35,356 nt of DNA from Treponema sp. UBA4692 (GTDB lineage: Bacteria; Spirochaetota; Spirochaetia; Treponematales; Treponemataceae): assembly GCA_002404895.1 (NCBI GenBank), contig DHKO01000013.1, positions 1-35,356 of the forward strand, written 5' to 3'. Below the pieces are notes generated by a model, which was given only the letters and a program-made list of their open reading frames with translations, had not been told where the DNA came from and made no database searches. Both the position numbers and the translations under genes were made by a program. This document shows, in pieces, positions 1 to 6,803 of this stretch. Numbering within the stretch: position 1 is the first letter of the stretch; every line of letters starts with the position of its first letter.

Positions 1-131
1 TAGCAACAAAGAAAATAAAAATGCGGATTTGTTTTTTAGAAAATATGTATTTCAAAGGAATTTGTGATAAAAAAGGACATTGAGCAAGCTGCGTTTTTTT
101 AAGCGGACAAATCAAATCTGCTTCGTGAATC
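1..131. other. Left edge, no supported gene
   Basis: No gene can be supported here. Short open stretches in two plus-strand frames reach stops before about position 95 and could be the tail of a gene lying outside the window, but nothing in them is recognisable. The strong hairpin just to the right could terminate such a gene. Confidence 0.4.
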
Positions 132-173
132 AAAAAAGGCGAAATCCGCACATCAGGATTTCGCCTTTTTTTT
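132..173 (-). terminator. Bidirectional intrinsic terminator after trpE
   Basis: A perfect 16-bp stem has arms at 132-147 and 156-171 around the 8-nt loop GCACATCA. The stem core is GGCGAAATCC. A-runs on the left and T-runs on the right give a U-tract on both strands. It starts one base after the trpE stop codon and can also stop plus-strand transcription entering from the left. Confidence 0.9.
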
Positions 174-174
174 A

Positions 175-1611
175 CTATTCCGTGAGCGTCGCAATCAGCG
201 CGCCGAGCTTTTCCTGAGTCTCGGTGAACTCGCGCTCGGGAGTCGAGTCGTAGACGATTCCGCCGCCTGCCTGCAGGCTGAAAACGCCGTTCTTGCACAG
301 GGCGGAGCGGATTGTGATGCAGAAATCCAAGTCGCCGTTGTTCTGGATATATCCGACAGCTCCCGCGTAAAACCTGCGCTTTGTCTTTTCAAGGCCGCTA
401 AGAATCTGCATCGCGCTGATTTTAGGCGCGCCGGAGACCGTTCCTGCCGGGAAAGACGCGCGCAAAACCTGAATCGGCTTCACTCCGTCCTTAACAAGGC
501 CTTCCGTGTTCGACACAAGATGAATCACGTGGCTGTAACGCTCGCACTCCATATACTGCGGAACTGTAACGCTTCCGCTCTTGCACACGCGCCCCAAGTC
601 GTTTCTCGCCAAGTCAACAAGCATAAGATGCTCCGCCCGCTCTTTCGGATTCTCGCGCAAAGTCCGGCTAAGCTCCTCGTCCTCAGCCTCGCTTTTTCCG
701 CGGTGAATCGTTCCCGCAATCGGATGAATCGACGCTTTTCCGTCACGCACGCGCACAAGGCTCTCAGGCGAAGCCCCGGTCAGCTGGAAATCCCCGAAGT
801 CAAGATAGAACATATAAGGCGACGGATTCACCTTGCGGAGCTTTCCGTAAACCTGAAGAGCAGTCGCCTTGCATTCAATCTGGACACGCCGGCTCGGAAC
901 CGCCTGAATTATGTCTCCGTCAACAATATGCTTCTTAAGCTCCACAACTTTCTGCGTGTACTCGCGCTTTGACTTTTCCAAGTCCGTCAGAATCCTGTAC
1001 TCGAATTTCCCGATGTCGTTCTCAACGTATGAAAAATCCATATCGTTGATTCTCTTCACCATTTTTTCAACCGCCGCGTTTATGTCGATTTTATGCTCGT
1101 TGTAGTTGAAGCCGAAAATATGCATTGTCTCAGTAAAATGGTCAAAAACGATGTAGATATGCCCCGCGATAAAAAGGCTTTCAGGAACTCCAAGCTCGTC
1201 CTCCTGCTCAAAAAAACGGATATTGTCGCACCGACGGGCAAATTCATAGCTCAAATATCCCATTCCTGAAGCAGGAACAGGAATGTCAGCCGAGTTCTCA
1301 AAATTCTTGTGCTGCCCGGCAACATACAAAAGCGCGTCAAGAATGTCGGCAGGCTTTTTACGCCCGAGCGCGTCCAAAGAATCTTCCGCAGCCACAAAAG
1401 GAACACGATTTCCGTCAATCAAAAACGCGACTCCGTCATCGTCCTGAACAATCTTGAAAGCCTCCTCGGCCATCAGAATCGAATAACGCTCGCGCCCCTT
1501 CGCAAAGCTCGCCGACTCCAGAATCGCCACCGCCCCGATTTTCCGAGCCAAAGAATAGGGCGTGTAACGCTCGCTCGAAATACATTTATAAACTGAATCA
1601 AGTTCTGCCAT
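175..1611 (-). CDS. trpE: Anthranilate synthase component I
   Basis: Converts chorismate to anthranilate, the first committed step of tryptophan synthesis, using ammonia delivered by a TrpG glutaminase subunit. The 478-residue chain has the usual TrpE length. Chorismate-binding enzyme motifs are visible in the C-terminal half: PIAGTIHRG, LVDLARNDLGRV, FPAGTVSGAPKI and QAGGGIVYDSTPEREF. I start at ATG 1611 (MAELDSVYK), which has GGAG six bases upstream. The frame stays open to 1773, but that extension reads through a GC-rich dispersed repeat and has no family similarity. No trpG or other trp gene is adjacent, so trpE stands alone between its own promoter and a strong terminator. A para-aminobenzoate synthase (PabB) role cannot be fully excluded, but the length and N-terminal region fit TrpE better. 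Confidence 0.9.
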   Translation of the reverse strand: MAELDSVYKCISSERYTPYSLARKIGAVAILESASFAKGRERYSILMAEEAFKIVQDDDGVAFLIDGNRVPFVAAEDSLDALGRKKPADILDALLYVAGQHKNFENSADIPVPASGMGYLSYEFARRCDNIRFFEQEDELGVPESLFIAGHIYIVFDHFTETMHIFGFNYNEHKIDINAAVEKMVKRINDMDFSYVENDIGKFEYRILTDLEKSKREYTQKVVELKKHIVDGDIIQAVPSRRVQIECKATALQVYGKLRKVNPSPYMFYLDFGDFQLTGASPESLVRVRDGKASIHPIAGTIHRGKSEAEDEELSRTLRENPKERAEHLMLVDLARNDLGRVCKSGSVTVPQYMECERYSHVIHLVSNTEGLVKDGVKPIQVLRASFPAGTVSGAPKISAMQILSGLEKTKRRFYAGAVGYIQNNGDLDFCITIRSALCKNGVFSLQAGGGIVYDSTPEREFTETQEKLGALIATLTE

Positions 1612-1680
1612 ATTTTTCTCCAATTCTATTTTTTTCGGGCGTTCCAGCGGCGGAAATTCCAGAAAAGCAAGAAGCAAAAC

Positions 1681-1783
1681 TTCCGCCGCTGTCGGGCCTT
1701 TCGCCATTCCGCTTTTCGCTCCAGCCGCTTCCCTCGCTGCGCTCAGTCCAGTGGCCGCTGCGCGCGGCTGCACGCCCTAACGC
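1681..1783 (-). repeat. Dispersed GC-rich repeat, copy A
   Basis: Read on the minus strand, this copy starts GCGTTAGGG, passes through a GCCGC/GCGGC-type hairpin and ends CGGAATGGCGAAAGGCCCG. Copies B and E start the same way and also end in a GGCCCG-type sequence. It lies in the trpE leader between promoter and start codon and creates a spurious in-frame extension of trpE. Confidence 0.55.
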
Positions 1784-1842
1784 ATTTGTTACTGTATAAA
1801 GAAACAATACACCCGCAAATCGTTACTGTCAATAGAAACAAG
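1781..1842. repeat. Imperfect tandem repeat over the trpE promoter
   Basis: Two direct copies start at 1781 and 1814 (33-bp period). Both read CGCA, then GTTACTGT, then an AT-rich stretch, then AGAAACAA; roughly 22 of 27 positions match. The right copy contains the trpE -35 hexamer, and the left copy covers the predicted start of transcription. The layout suits a pair of sites for a dimeric regulator, but the core does not resemble the TrpR operator. Confidence 0.6.
1804..1832 (-). promoter_or_regulatory. Predicted trpE promoter
   Basis: On the minus strand TTGACA (1832-1827) is followed after exactly 17 bp by TATTGT (1809-1804). The predicted start is near 1797, leaving a leader of about 185 nt that contains repeat copy A. 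Confidence 0.65.
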
Positions 1843-1906
1843 GGGGATAAAATGCAATATTTCAGAAATAATAATTCAGTTGTTGTTATTACGATAAGAC
1901 GAAAAA

Positions 1907-2086
1907 TTATTTTTTCACGCAGGCAACAATCTTAAAACTCTGACTATTGCTTTCAATATGCTGATTTTTAAACATGCCTTTCGCTTCCGAAACACTTTCC
2001 GCAGAATAAACCTGATGAAGACCGTGAGTCACACTTCCATTTATTTTGTTTTTTCTGTCATAAGTTATTTCATATCTTGCTTTCAT
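1907..2086 (-). CDS. Small hypothetical protein, 59 aa
   Basis: I do not recognise this protein. It runs from MKARYEITYD to KIVACVKK and is mildly basic, with no membrane segment or signal peptide. A pattern of short beta strands with SAESVSEAKGMF in the middle suggests a small alpha/beta fold. ATG 2086 has GGGAG six bases upstream, a convincing ribosome site that supports a real gene despite its size. It is the last gene of the minus-strand cassette that starts at 3787, 79 bp after the SHOCT-type gene. Base composition is AT-rich, like the rest of the cassette. Confidence 0.65.
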   Translation of the reverse strand: MKARYEITYDRKNKINGSVTHGLHQVYSAESVSEAKGMFKNQHIESNSQSFKIVACVKK

Positions 2087-2165
2087 TTTTTATCTCCCGT
2101 AAAGTAATTTTTATTGAACACAGATTTTTCCACAAAAACGACAAGCCATGCAAATCTCTTTCTCT

Positions 2166-2843
2166 TTAATCAGGTGCAAACATTGCAATAATAATAAGCA
2201 AAGTGAATAATCCACAAATAATTCCAATTGCCAATAGAAAATAAAAAAGGCAGCCGTGTTTCTTTTTCTGCTTTTCCACAGCCGTGTTTTCAATCTGCTT
2301 TTTCACAAGCGGCGGAGCCTTTCCTGCAGGAACGTTTTCATCCGCTTCATTTTTGTCAGCATTTTCTTCAGAATCGGATACCCCTAAAATTTCATTTTTC
2401 TTTTTATCGTAGTCATTTTGAGAAATCAGCCCGCTGTCCAGCAATTTTTTCATTTTTAGAAGTTGTTCTTCAACAATATCGTAATTTGAATCATTTTCTG
2501 GCTCTTCAAAAGACGCCTCATCAGAATTTGAATTTTCCAAAACACAATTATCTTTTGGATGATTTTTCAATTTACGAACAACATTCTTATATTCTGACCA
2601 AAGCTTTTCTGAAACATTGTCCAGTATTTTCTCTCCGTTATAATAAATATCTGCCGCGCCCTGCATTGTCTGATCTCTCTGATGGTCAAGAGCATCGATT
2701 GCATCAGATATCTCATCAGCGACAACCTCAACGTTCGAGCCTTTCGCATAAATCACATTTCGATTTGAGACAACAAGAATTCCGCTGTTTCCAATCAGCT
2801 CGTTTCCGACAGATTTTGCAATTTTCTTTCCGAGGCTAAACAA
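2166..2843 (-). CDS. SHOCT-like domain protein with C-terminal membrane anchor
   Basis: A 225-residue protein in three parts. Residues 1-100 form an unrecognised domain starting FSLGKKIAKSVGNELIGNSG. A short helical unit around 125-152 (EEQLLKMKKLLDSGLISQ followed by a D-Y-x-K-K-K motif) matches the SHOCT pattern, often found at the ends of oligomeric or membrane-linked bacterial proteins. After an acidic linker and a basic patch (KQKKKHG), residues about 197-222 are one hydrophobic helix, so the protein is probably tail-anchored with its bulk in the cytoplasm. The start is a TTG eight bases past the stop of the upstream gene and has no Shine-Dalgarno at normal distance, so translation probably depends on coupling. 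Function unknown. Confidence 0.7.
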   Translation of the reverse strand: MFSLGKKIAKSVGNELIGNSGILVVSNRNVIYAKGSNVEVVADEISDAIDALDHQRDQTMQGAADIYYNGEKILDNVSEKLWSEYKNVVRKLKNHPKDNCVLENSNSDEASFEEPENDSNYDIVEEQLLKMKKLLDSGLISQNDYDKKKNEILGVSDSEENADKNEADENVPAGKAPPLVKKQIENTAVEKQKKKHGCLFYFLLAIGIICGLFTLLIIIAMFAPD

Positions 2844-2851
2844 AGAGCCGG

Positions 2852-3421
2852 CTAGATTTCCAGAAAAAAACTGCTTGCTAATTTTGTTACAGTTCCAGAT
2901 GTGTTATCAAAAAAACTTGCTGTATGCTCTTCCAAAATAAATTCAATGCTGCAATTTTCGGGAAGAACTCCATTTTCTAAAATCGTATTAAACAAGGAGT
3001 TGTTTTCAAAAACTAGATGATAAAGATACTTGTTATACTGTCCATCAAAAAAAATACCATTTTCTTCGCATAATATACGAAGATTTTCATACGGAGAAGA
3101 TTCAGAACCGTCTTTGAATTCCATGCACAAGGATTTTAAGAATTCATTCTCACTGTTTGCTTTTTCACCATCGCTTGTATCATATGAAATTTTTTTGTCA
3201 TTAAGAACAGCAGCAATTTTTGTTCCAGATTTCTTCACAGCAATAGCCGCGAATTCATCATAGTCAACTTTTAAGTTTGACTGCTCTTTTGATAAAACAA
3301 CATATGCCGGGAAAAAATCTACAGTTAAGCCAGCCGGAGATTTTACCGAACAGACAAGCTCTGAGTTATTAGATAGAATTGCATAATTTGGACTGAATTT
3401 TTGGATTACTTCAATAAACAT
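2852..3421 (-). CDS. Hypothetical protein, 189 aa
   Basis: Not recognised. The chain (MFIEVIQKFSPNYAILSNN to SSFFLEI) is acidic, appears soluble, and is rich in alternating hydrophobic strands, for example AYVVLSK and FAAIAVKK. The first 90 residues could be a PH-like beta barrel, but that is only an impression. ATG 3421 has GGAG eight bases upstream, located inside the end of the preceding gene. It starts three bases after that gene's stop and ends eight bases before the next start, so it is the middle member of a tightly packed operon. Codon use is AT-rich compared with the trpE and znu genes around it. Confidence 0.65.
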   Translation of the reverse strand: MFIEVIQKFSPNYAILSNNSELVCSVKSPAGLTVDFFPAYVVLSKEQSNLKVDYDEFAAIAVKKSGTKIAAVLNDKKISYDTSDGEKANSENEFLKSLCMEFKDGSESSPYENLRILCEENGIFFDGQYNKYLYHLVFENNSLFNTILENGVLPENCSIEFILEEHTASFFDNTSGTVTKLASSFFLEI

Positions 3422-3424
3422 TTT

Positions 3425-3787
3425 TTATTCTCCAATAGTTTTTGTTCTATTCATAATCTTTGATAAAATGTGCAACTCAGTAACCGAATCAGAATTTTGT
3501 GAAGAACGTAAAAATAAAAGATATGTTGAATTTTTACAGGAAGCAACTTTGCAGTCCTTTTCTGAAAGTTTTATTTCGATAAAGTCTTTTTCTTTTGAAA
3601 TTGAGCTTTCTTTCGTTAACAAGAACCAGCCATCACTATTTTTTCCGACTTTGAAATTCGTTTCAGACGGTCCTCGTAAATCCAAACAAATGCTATCTGA
3701 ATTCCATCTTCTTAAAACCGTATAATCAACATTAACTAAGTCTCCGTCTTTTATTCCATTATTCCTAAGGAAATCATCAAACTCCAT
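3425..3787 (-). CDS. Hypothetical protein, 120 aa
   Basis: Not recognised. This is a small soluble protein (MEFDDFLRNNGIKDGDLVNV to NRTKTIGE). I start at ATG 3787, preceded by AGAGG; an in-frame ATG at 3817 would give ten more residues but lies too close to the promoter elements. It is the first gene of the four-gene minus-strand cassette and sits directly behind the promoter carrying operator copies 1 and 2, so it should respond to the divergent XRE regulator. Possibly a partner of the 189-aa protein encoded next, since the two are separated by three bases. Confidence 0.65.
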   Translation of the reverse strand: MEFDDFLRNNGIKDGDLVNVDYTVLRRWNSDSICLDLRGPSETNFKVGKNSDGWFLLTKESSISKEKDFIEIKLSEKDCKVASCKNSTYLLFLRSSQNSDSVTELHILSKIMNRTKTIGE

Positions 3788-3809
3788 ACAAATACCTCTT
3801 GCAGTAAAT

Positions 3810-3839
3810 TTTATCAAAAATGACTTTTTTCATATACAA
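3810..3839 (-). promoter_or_regulatory. Predicted promoter of the unknown-gene cassette
   Basis: On the minus strand TTGTAT (3839-3834) and GATAAA (3815-3810) are 18 bp apart. Operator copy 1 occupies most of the spacer, so a bound repressor would block RNA polymerase. Confidence 0.5.
3820..3833. promoter_or_regulatory. Operator-like site 1, ATGA-N6-TCAT
   Basis: The palindromic half-sites ATGA and TCAT flank CTTTTT. The site lies between -35 and -10 of the cassette promoter. Confidence 0.6.
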
Positions 3840-3840
3840 A

Positions 3841-3854
3841 ATGAGAATTGTCAT
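3841..3854. promoter_or_regulatory. Operator-like site 2, ATGA-N6-TCAT
   Basis: ATGAGAATTGTCAT is a perfect 14-bp palindrome. It lies just upstream of the cassette -35 box, 21 bp (two helical turns) from site 1, so both sites face the same side of the DNA. Confidence 0.65.
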
Positions 3855-3902
3855 TTCATATCATTAATTATATAACAATTTTCTTTTTTTACAAGTTAAA
3901 AA

Positions 3903-3916
3903 ATGAGTTTTGTCAT
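3903..3916. promoter_or_regulatory. Operator-like site 3, ATGA-N6-TCAT
   Basis: ATGAGTTTTGTCAT sits 12 bp before the regulator's ATG, in its likely promoter. It would give autorepression alongside control of the divergent cassette. Confidence 0.6.
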
Positions 3917-3927
3917 ATCTTGCAGAT

Positions 3928-4254
3928 ATGAATTTTTGGAAGAAAGTTGATGAAGAGCTTGATTATCTTGGAAAAAGCAGAAAAGAACTTGCTTCTGAAA
4001 TCGGATTCGATGTTACAAACATCAGTTTTGGAATAAAACGAAACAGCATTCCAGCCGCAGACACTGCATTGAAAACTGCGCACTATCTCGGCGTGAGCCT
4101 TGAATATCTCTTGGATTTTCAGCCATTATCCCACGATTCCGCCGAAAATTCGCAAATTAAGGAAATAGAAAACAAACTTCGACGTTTCACCCAAAGCGAC
4201 CTGGATGTAGTCTGCAACGTTGTGAATGCGCTTGATGAAAAATACAATAAATAA
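3928..4254 (+). CDS. XRE-family (Cro/CI-type) transcriptional regulator
   Basis: A 108-residue DNA-binding protein. Residues about 5-60 form a Cro/CI helix-turn-helix: GKSRKELASEIGFDVTNIS is helix 2-turn-helix 3, followed by the family-typical ALKTAHYLGVSLEYLLDF. The C-terminal 45 residues are helical (EIENKLRRFTQSDLDVV) and may dimerise. It faces the unknown cassette, and three matching ATGA-N6-TCAT palindromes lie between them, so it is most likely their repressor (inference). I use ATG 3928; an in-frame TTG at 3910 falls inside operator 3. No Shine-Dalgarno precedes the ATG, and TATCTT ends six bases before it, which suggests a leaderless message. Confidence 0.8.
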   Translation: MNFWKKVDEELDYLGKSRKELASEIGFDVTNISFGIKRNSIPAADTALKTAHYLGVSLEYLLDFQPLSHDSAENSQIKEIENKLRRFTQSDLDVVCNVVNALDEKYNK

Positions 4255-4366
4255 AAAAATTCCGTGTGATAGACAACAAAATTTCAAAATCATAGAATTT
4301 AGAGGAAATCTGATTTCAAAAAATATCAACAAAAAACACCGCCGATTAAAATATAAGGAAACTCCA

Positions 4367-4723
4367 ATGAAAAAACTTTTTGCAATTTTTGTATTCGCCG
4401 CGCTTTCGCAGTTCTTGCCGGCGGAAAAATTCACCTTGCGCACAGGCGACAGATTCGCAAGCTCGCTTGCAGAATATTTCTTGCCGACTGACATTTCGCT
4501 TTCAGGAACGGCGAGCGTTTCAAGCATAAAAAAAGCCGGGCAAAACTTGTGGTGCGTGAGCATCGCAGTCTCAAAAGCGCAGTCCGCGCCAGTTGTCTTT
4601 GAGTATTACGTGAGCGAAGGCGACATCATAAATGTAAGAAAAATCGGCGGCTCAAATCCGCTTGAAGAAATCAGCCTGAAATTCGTCTCGCTCGACTGGA
4701 ACAAAACCGTCGTTGAATATTAA
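4367..4723 (+). CDS. Small secreted hypothetical protein
   Basis: A 118-residue protein with a clear N-terminal signal peptide (MKKLFAIFVFAALSQFLPA, predicted cut near residue 19) and no lipobox, so it should be periplasmic or secreted. The mature part (EKFTLRTGDRFASSLAEYF...) has alternating strands and ends VSLDWNKTVVEY. No family recognised. ATG 4367 is preceded by AAGGAA at a good distance; the frame is open further upstream to 4226, but that part overlaps the regulator and is not coding. GC content is clearly higher than in the cassette to its left, so it may be a resident gene marking the cassette boundary. Confidence 0.65.
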   Translation: MKKLFAIFVFAALSQFLPAEKFTLRTGDRFASSLAEYFLPTDISLSGTASVSSIKKAGQNLWCVSIAVSKAQSAPVVFEYYVSEGDIINVRKIGGSNPLEEISLKFVSLDWNKTVVEY

Positions 4724-4788
4724 AAAAGCAAGCTGCCTTTCCCAGCCGTCGGATTTTTTATAAAAGCCTAGCGTTCGGCAAATCTTTT

Positions 4789-4818
4789 TCAGTCTTTCTA
4801 GAATTTCAGAAAGACTGA
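4789..4818. other. Inverted repeat between convergent genes
   Basis: An 11-bp perfect stem (TCAGTCTTTCT and its complement) has an 8-nt loop, located 6 bp past the znuB stop. Neither strand has a clean U-tract, so it may protect the znuB mRNA 3' end rather than terminate transcription. Confidence 0.5.
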
Positions 4819-4824
4819 CTGCTA

Positions 4825-5655
4825 CTATCTAACAAATTTTCCCGCGAGGCAGAAAATCAGGAATGCAGCCAAGTCCGCAGCGACAATCGTTGAGCCGACG
4901 GGCGTTCCTGCCAGAATCGAAATCAAAAGTCCTGAGACTGCGCAGACAACGCTTATCACGGCTGAGCAGACTGTGACAGACTTGAAGCTCTTGAAAACGC
5001 GCATCGCCGAAAGAGCCGGAAAAATCACTAGCGCGGAAATAAGAAGCGAGCCGACAAGGTTCATCGCAAGAACGATAATCACCGCGATAATCACGGCAAT
5101 CGCAAGATTGTAAGTTCCTGCGTGCGTTCCAACCGCCTGCGCAAAATTCTCGTCAAAAGTGACTGCGAAAATCTTGTTGTAGAAAATAAAAAAGCACGCA
5201 ATCACGACAACTGAAAGCGCAACGCAGAGCCAGACCTCGCTTTTTTTGAGTGTCAGAATCGAAGTCGAGCCGAAAAGCGTTGAGCAGACATCGCCTGCAA
5301 GGTTCGAGCCGGACTTGAAAATGTTCATAATCAGATATCCGAGCGCAAGAGACGCGACTGAAATCACCGCAATCGCGGCATCCCCTTGAATTTTCGTGTT
5401 TTTTCCAGTGCGCAAAAGCAAAACTGCCGACACAACCGTGAATGGCAAAACGAGATACATATTGTCCGAAAGGTTCAAGACTGCGGCAATAGACATCGCG
5501 CCAAACGCGACATGGCTAAGCCCGTCGCCGATAAAGCTGAACCGCTTCAAGACAAGCGTAACGCCCAGAAGCGAAGAGCAAAGCGCAATCAAGACGCCGA
5601 CAATAAACGCGTACTGAACAAAAGGAAAATGAAAATATTGAATCAAAGTTGACAT
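4825..5655 (-). CDS. znuB: Zinc/manganese ABC transporter permease
   Basis: Inner-membrane channel subunit of the ZnuABC-type importer. The 276-residue chain is a run of hydrophobic helices with the ABC-3 family hallmarks: SSLLGVTLVLKRFSFIGDGL near the N-terminus (the IGDGLSH motif contacts the ATPase) and NLVGSLLISALVIFPALSA in the second half. ATG 5655 is preceded by GGAG; an in-frame start at 5739 adds only a non-homologous tail. It is the last gene of the fur-znuA-znuC-znuB series, separated from znuC by 195 bp. Zinc is the likeliest substrate because of the Zur-like regulator; manganese is an alternative. Confidence 0.88.
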   Translation of the reverse strand: MSTLIQYFHFPFVQYAFIVGVLIALCSSLLGVTLVLKRFSFIGDGLSHVAFGAMSIAAVLNLSDNMYLVLPFTVVSAVLLLRTGKNTKIQGDAAIAVISVASLALGYLIMNIFKSGSNLAGDVCSTLFGSTSILTLKKSEVWLCVALSVVVIACFFIFYNKIFAVTFDENFAQAVGTHAGTYNLAIAVIIAVIIVLAMNLVGSLLISALVIFPALSAMRVFKSFKSVTVCSAVISVVCAVSGLLISILAGTPVGSTIVAADLAAFLIFCLAGKFVR

Positions 5656-5850
5656 AATTTTACTCCGAAAAAAATCGCCGCTTAACCTGCAAAAATTATC
5701 CAGCAAATTAAAAAATCCTCTGAAAATTGCGCCGCGCAAAAACTGTCAAAAACCGTCCAAGCAAGAATGACGTTTTAAGAACCGATTTTTCTGTTGTCTG
5801 CAAGCCCAAGCCGCGCCGATTTTATCTAACGTCCGCAGCAACGCGAAATT

Positions 5851-6570
5851 TTACAGTCTTCTTCCAAAAACCTTCCGAATTTGGCCGCTGCAGTCCGGGC
5901 AAGTTGACTTATGAATGAATTCCGCTTTTGTTCCAAAGAAAACTTCCTCGCCAATGTGAAGAACGTGCGTCGCGTATTTTAGCGCGGCTTCAATGTCGTG
6001 GCTAATCATTATCACCGTGATTCCCTCGCTGTTGAGCTTTTCAATCAGCGAATACATCTCGTCCTGCGCCGCCGGATCAAGCGCGCTTACAGGCTCGTCA
6101 AGCAAAAGCATTTTCTGGGTTGCGCAAAGCGCGCGGGCAAGCAAAACTCTCTGCTGCTGACCGCCTGAAAGCTCGCGGTAGCATTTTTTTGCAAGATGCG
6201 CGATTCCCATTTTCTCCATATTTTCCCTTGCAAACTCTTTTTCCGCCCTGCTGTACCATGGCCGCCTTCCGCACCGGCTTTGGTTTCCGCTCAGGACAAT
6301 TTCCGTCACGCTCGCCGGAAAATCTTTCTGGACAAAAGTCTGCTGAGGCAAATATCCGATTTCGTCCGGCAAAAGTCCGTCTCCAGTCTCAATTTTTCCT
6401 GAAATCGGCTTTAAAAGACGCAGAATCGTCTTCATCAAAGTCGTTTTTCCAGAGCCGTTCTCGCCAACAATGCAAAGATAATCTCCAGCGTTCACCGAAA
6501 AATTCAATCCGCGCAAAATTATTTTTGAGTCGTATCCAACCGTCAAATTTCTGCAAGTCAACTGAGCCAT
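5851..6570 (-). CDS. znuC: Zinc/manganese ABC transporter ATPase
   Basis: Cytoplasmic ATPase of the metal importer, 239 residues. Walker A GENGSGKTT lies at about residues 36-44, the Q-loop at GYLPQQTF, the ABC signature at LSGGQQQR, Walker B at MLLLDEPVSALD and the switch histidine in MISHDIE. I start at ATG 6570 (MAQLTCRNL); the frame is open to 6756 but that extension crosses the spacer. Upstream translation signals are weak (GAAAG). It lies between znuA and znuB but is separated from znuA by a 233-bp spacer holding a dispersed repeat with a terminator-like hairpin, which could lower znuCB relative to znuA expression. Confidence 0.9.
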   Translation of the reverse strand: MAQLTCRNLTVGYDSKIILRGLNFSVNAGDYLCIVGENGSGKTTLMKTILRLLKPISGKIETGDGLLPDEIGYLPQQTFVQKDFPASVTEIVLSGNQSRCGRRPWYSRAEKEFARENMEKMGIAHLAKKCYRELSGGQQQRVLLARALCATQKMLLLDEPVSALDPAAQDEMYSLIEKLNSEGITVIMISHDIEAALKYATHVLHIGEEVFFGTKAEFIHKSTCPDCSGQIRKVFGRRL

Positions 6571-6679
6571 TTTTCTTTCGGGCGTTGCCCGGCAAATCTC
6601 CGCTTCAAGTTTTTCGTCCCCTCGCCCGGCTTCCAGCCGAAAACAAATCACGCGAAAAGAAAAATCCCTGAAAAAAATG

Positions 6680-6790
6680 CCGGGCCGGACTATGTAAAAA
6701 ATCAAAAAGTAGACACTTTTTGATTTTGCACCGCTTCGCCGTCTTGCGCGGCTCATCCCTGCGGGACTTCGGTGCTTCTATCCCTAACGC
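6680..6790 (-). repeat. Dispersed GC-rich repeat, copy B, inside the znu operon
   Basis: Read on the minus strand it starts GCGTTAGGGATAGAAGC and ends ATAGTCCGGCCCGG, matching copies A and E at both ends. The GC-rich part (6728-6775) can fold as an outer GCACCG/CGGTGC stem enclosing two small hairpins (GCCG/CGGC and TCCC/GGGA). A second, AT-rich hairpin occupies the other half. Confidence 0.6.
6696..6727 (-). terminator. Terminator-like hairpin within repeat B
   Basis: A perfect 13-bp stem has arms at 6698-6710 and 6715-6727 around AGAC. On the minus strand it is followed by a short T-run. It lies between znuA and znuC and could act as a partial terminator; the stem is AT-rich, so efficiency is uncertain. 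Confidence 0.45.
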
Positions 6791-6803
6791 GTCTGCTCCT
6801 TAA

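Noticed and set aside
1612..1773. In-frame N-terminal extension of trpE (54 residues)
   Set aside because: It translates the GC-rich dispersed repeat, has no family similarity, and the ATG at 1611 has a good ribosome site.
2111..2149. Twelve-residue frame MACRFCGKICVQ on the minus strand
   Set aside because: It looks like the start of a zinc-ribbon protein (CxxCGxxC) but stops at once. It could be a remnant; too short to call a gene.
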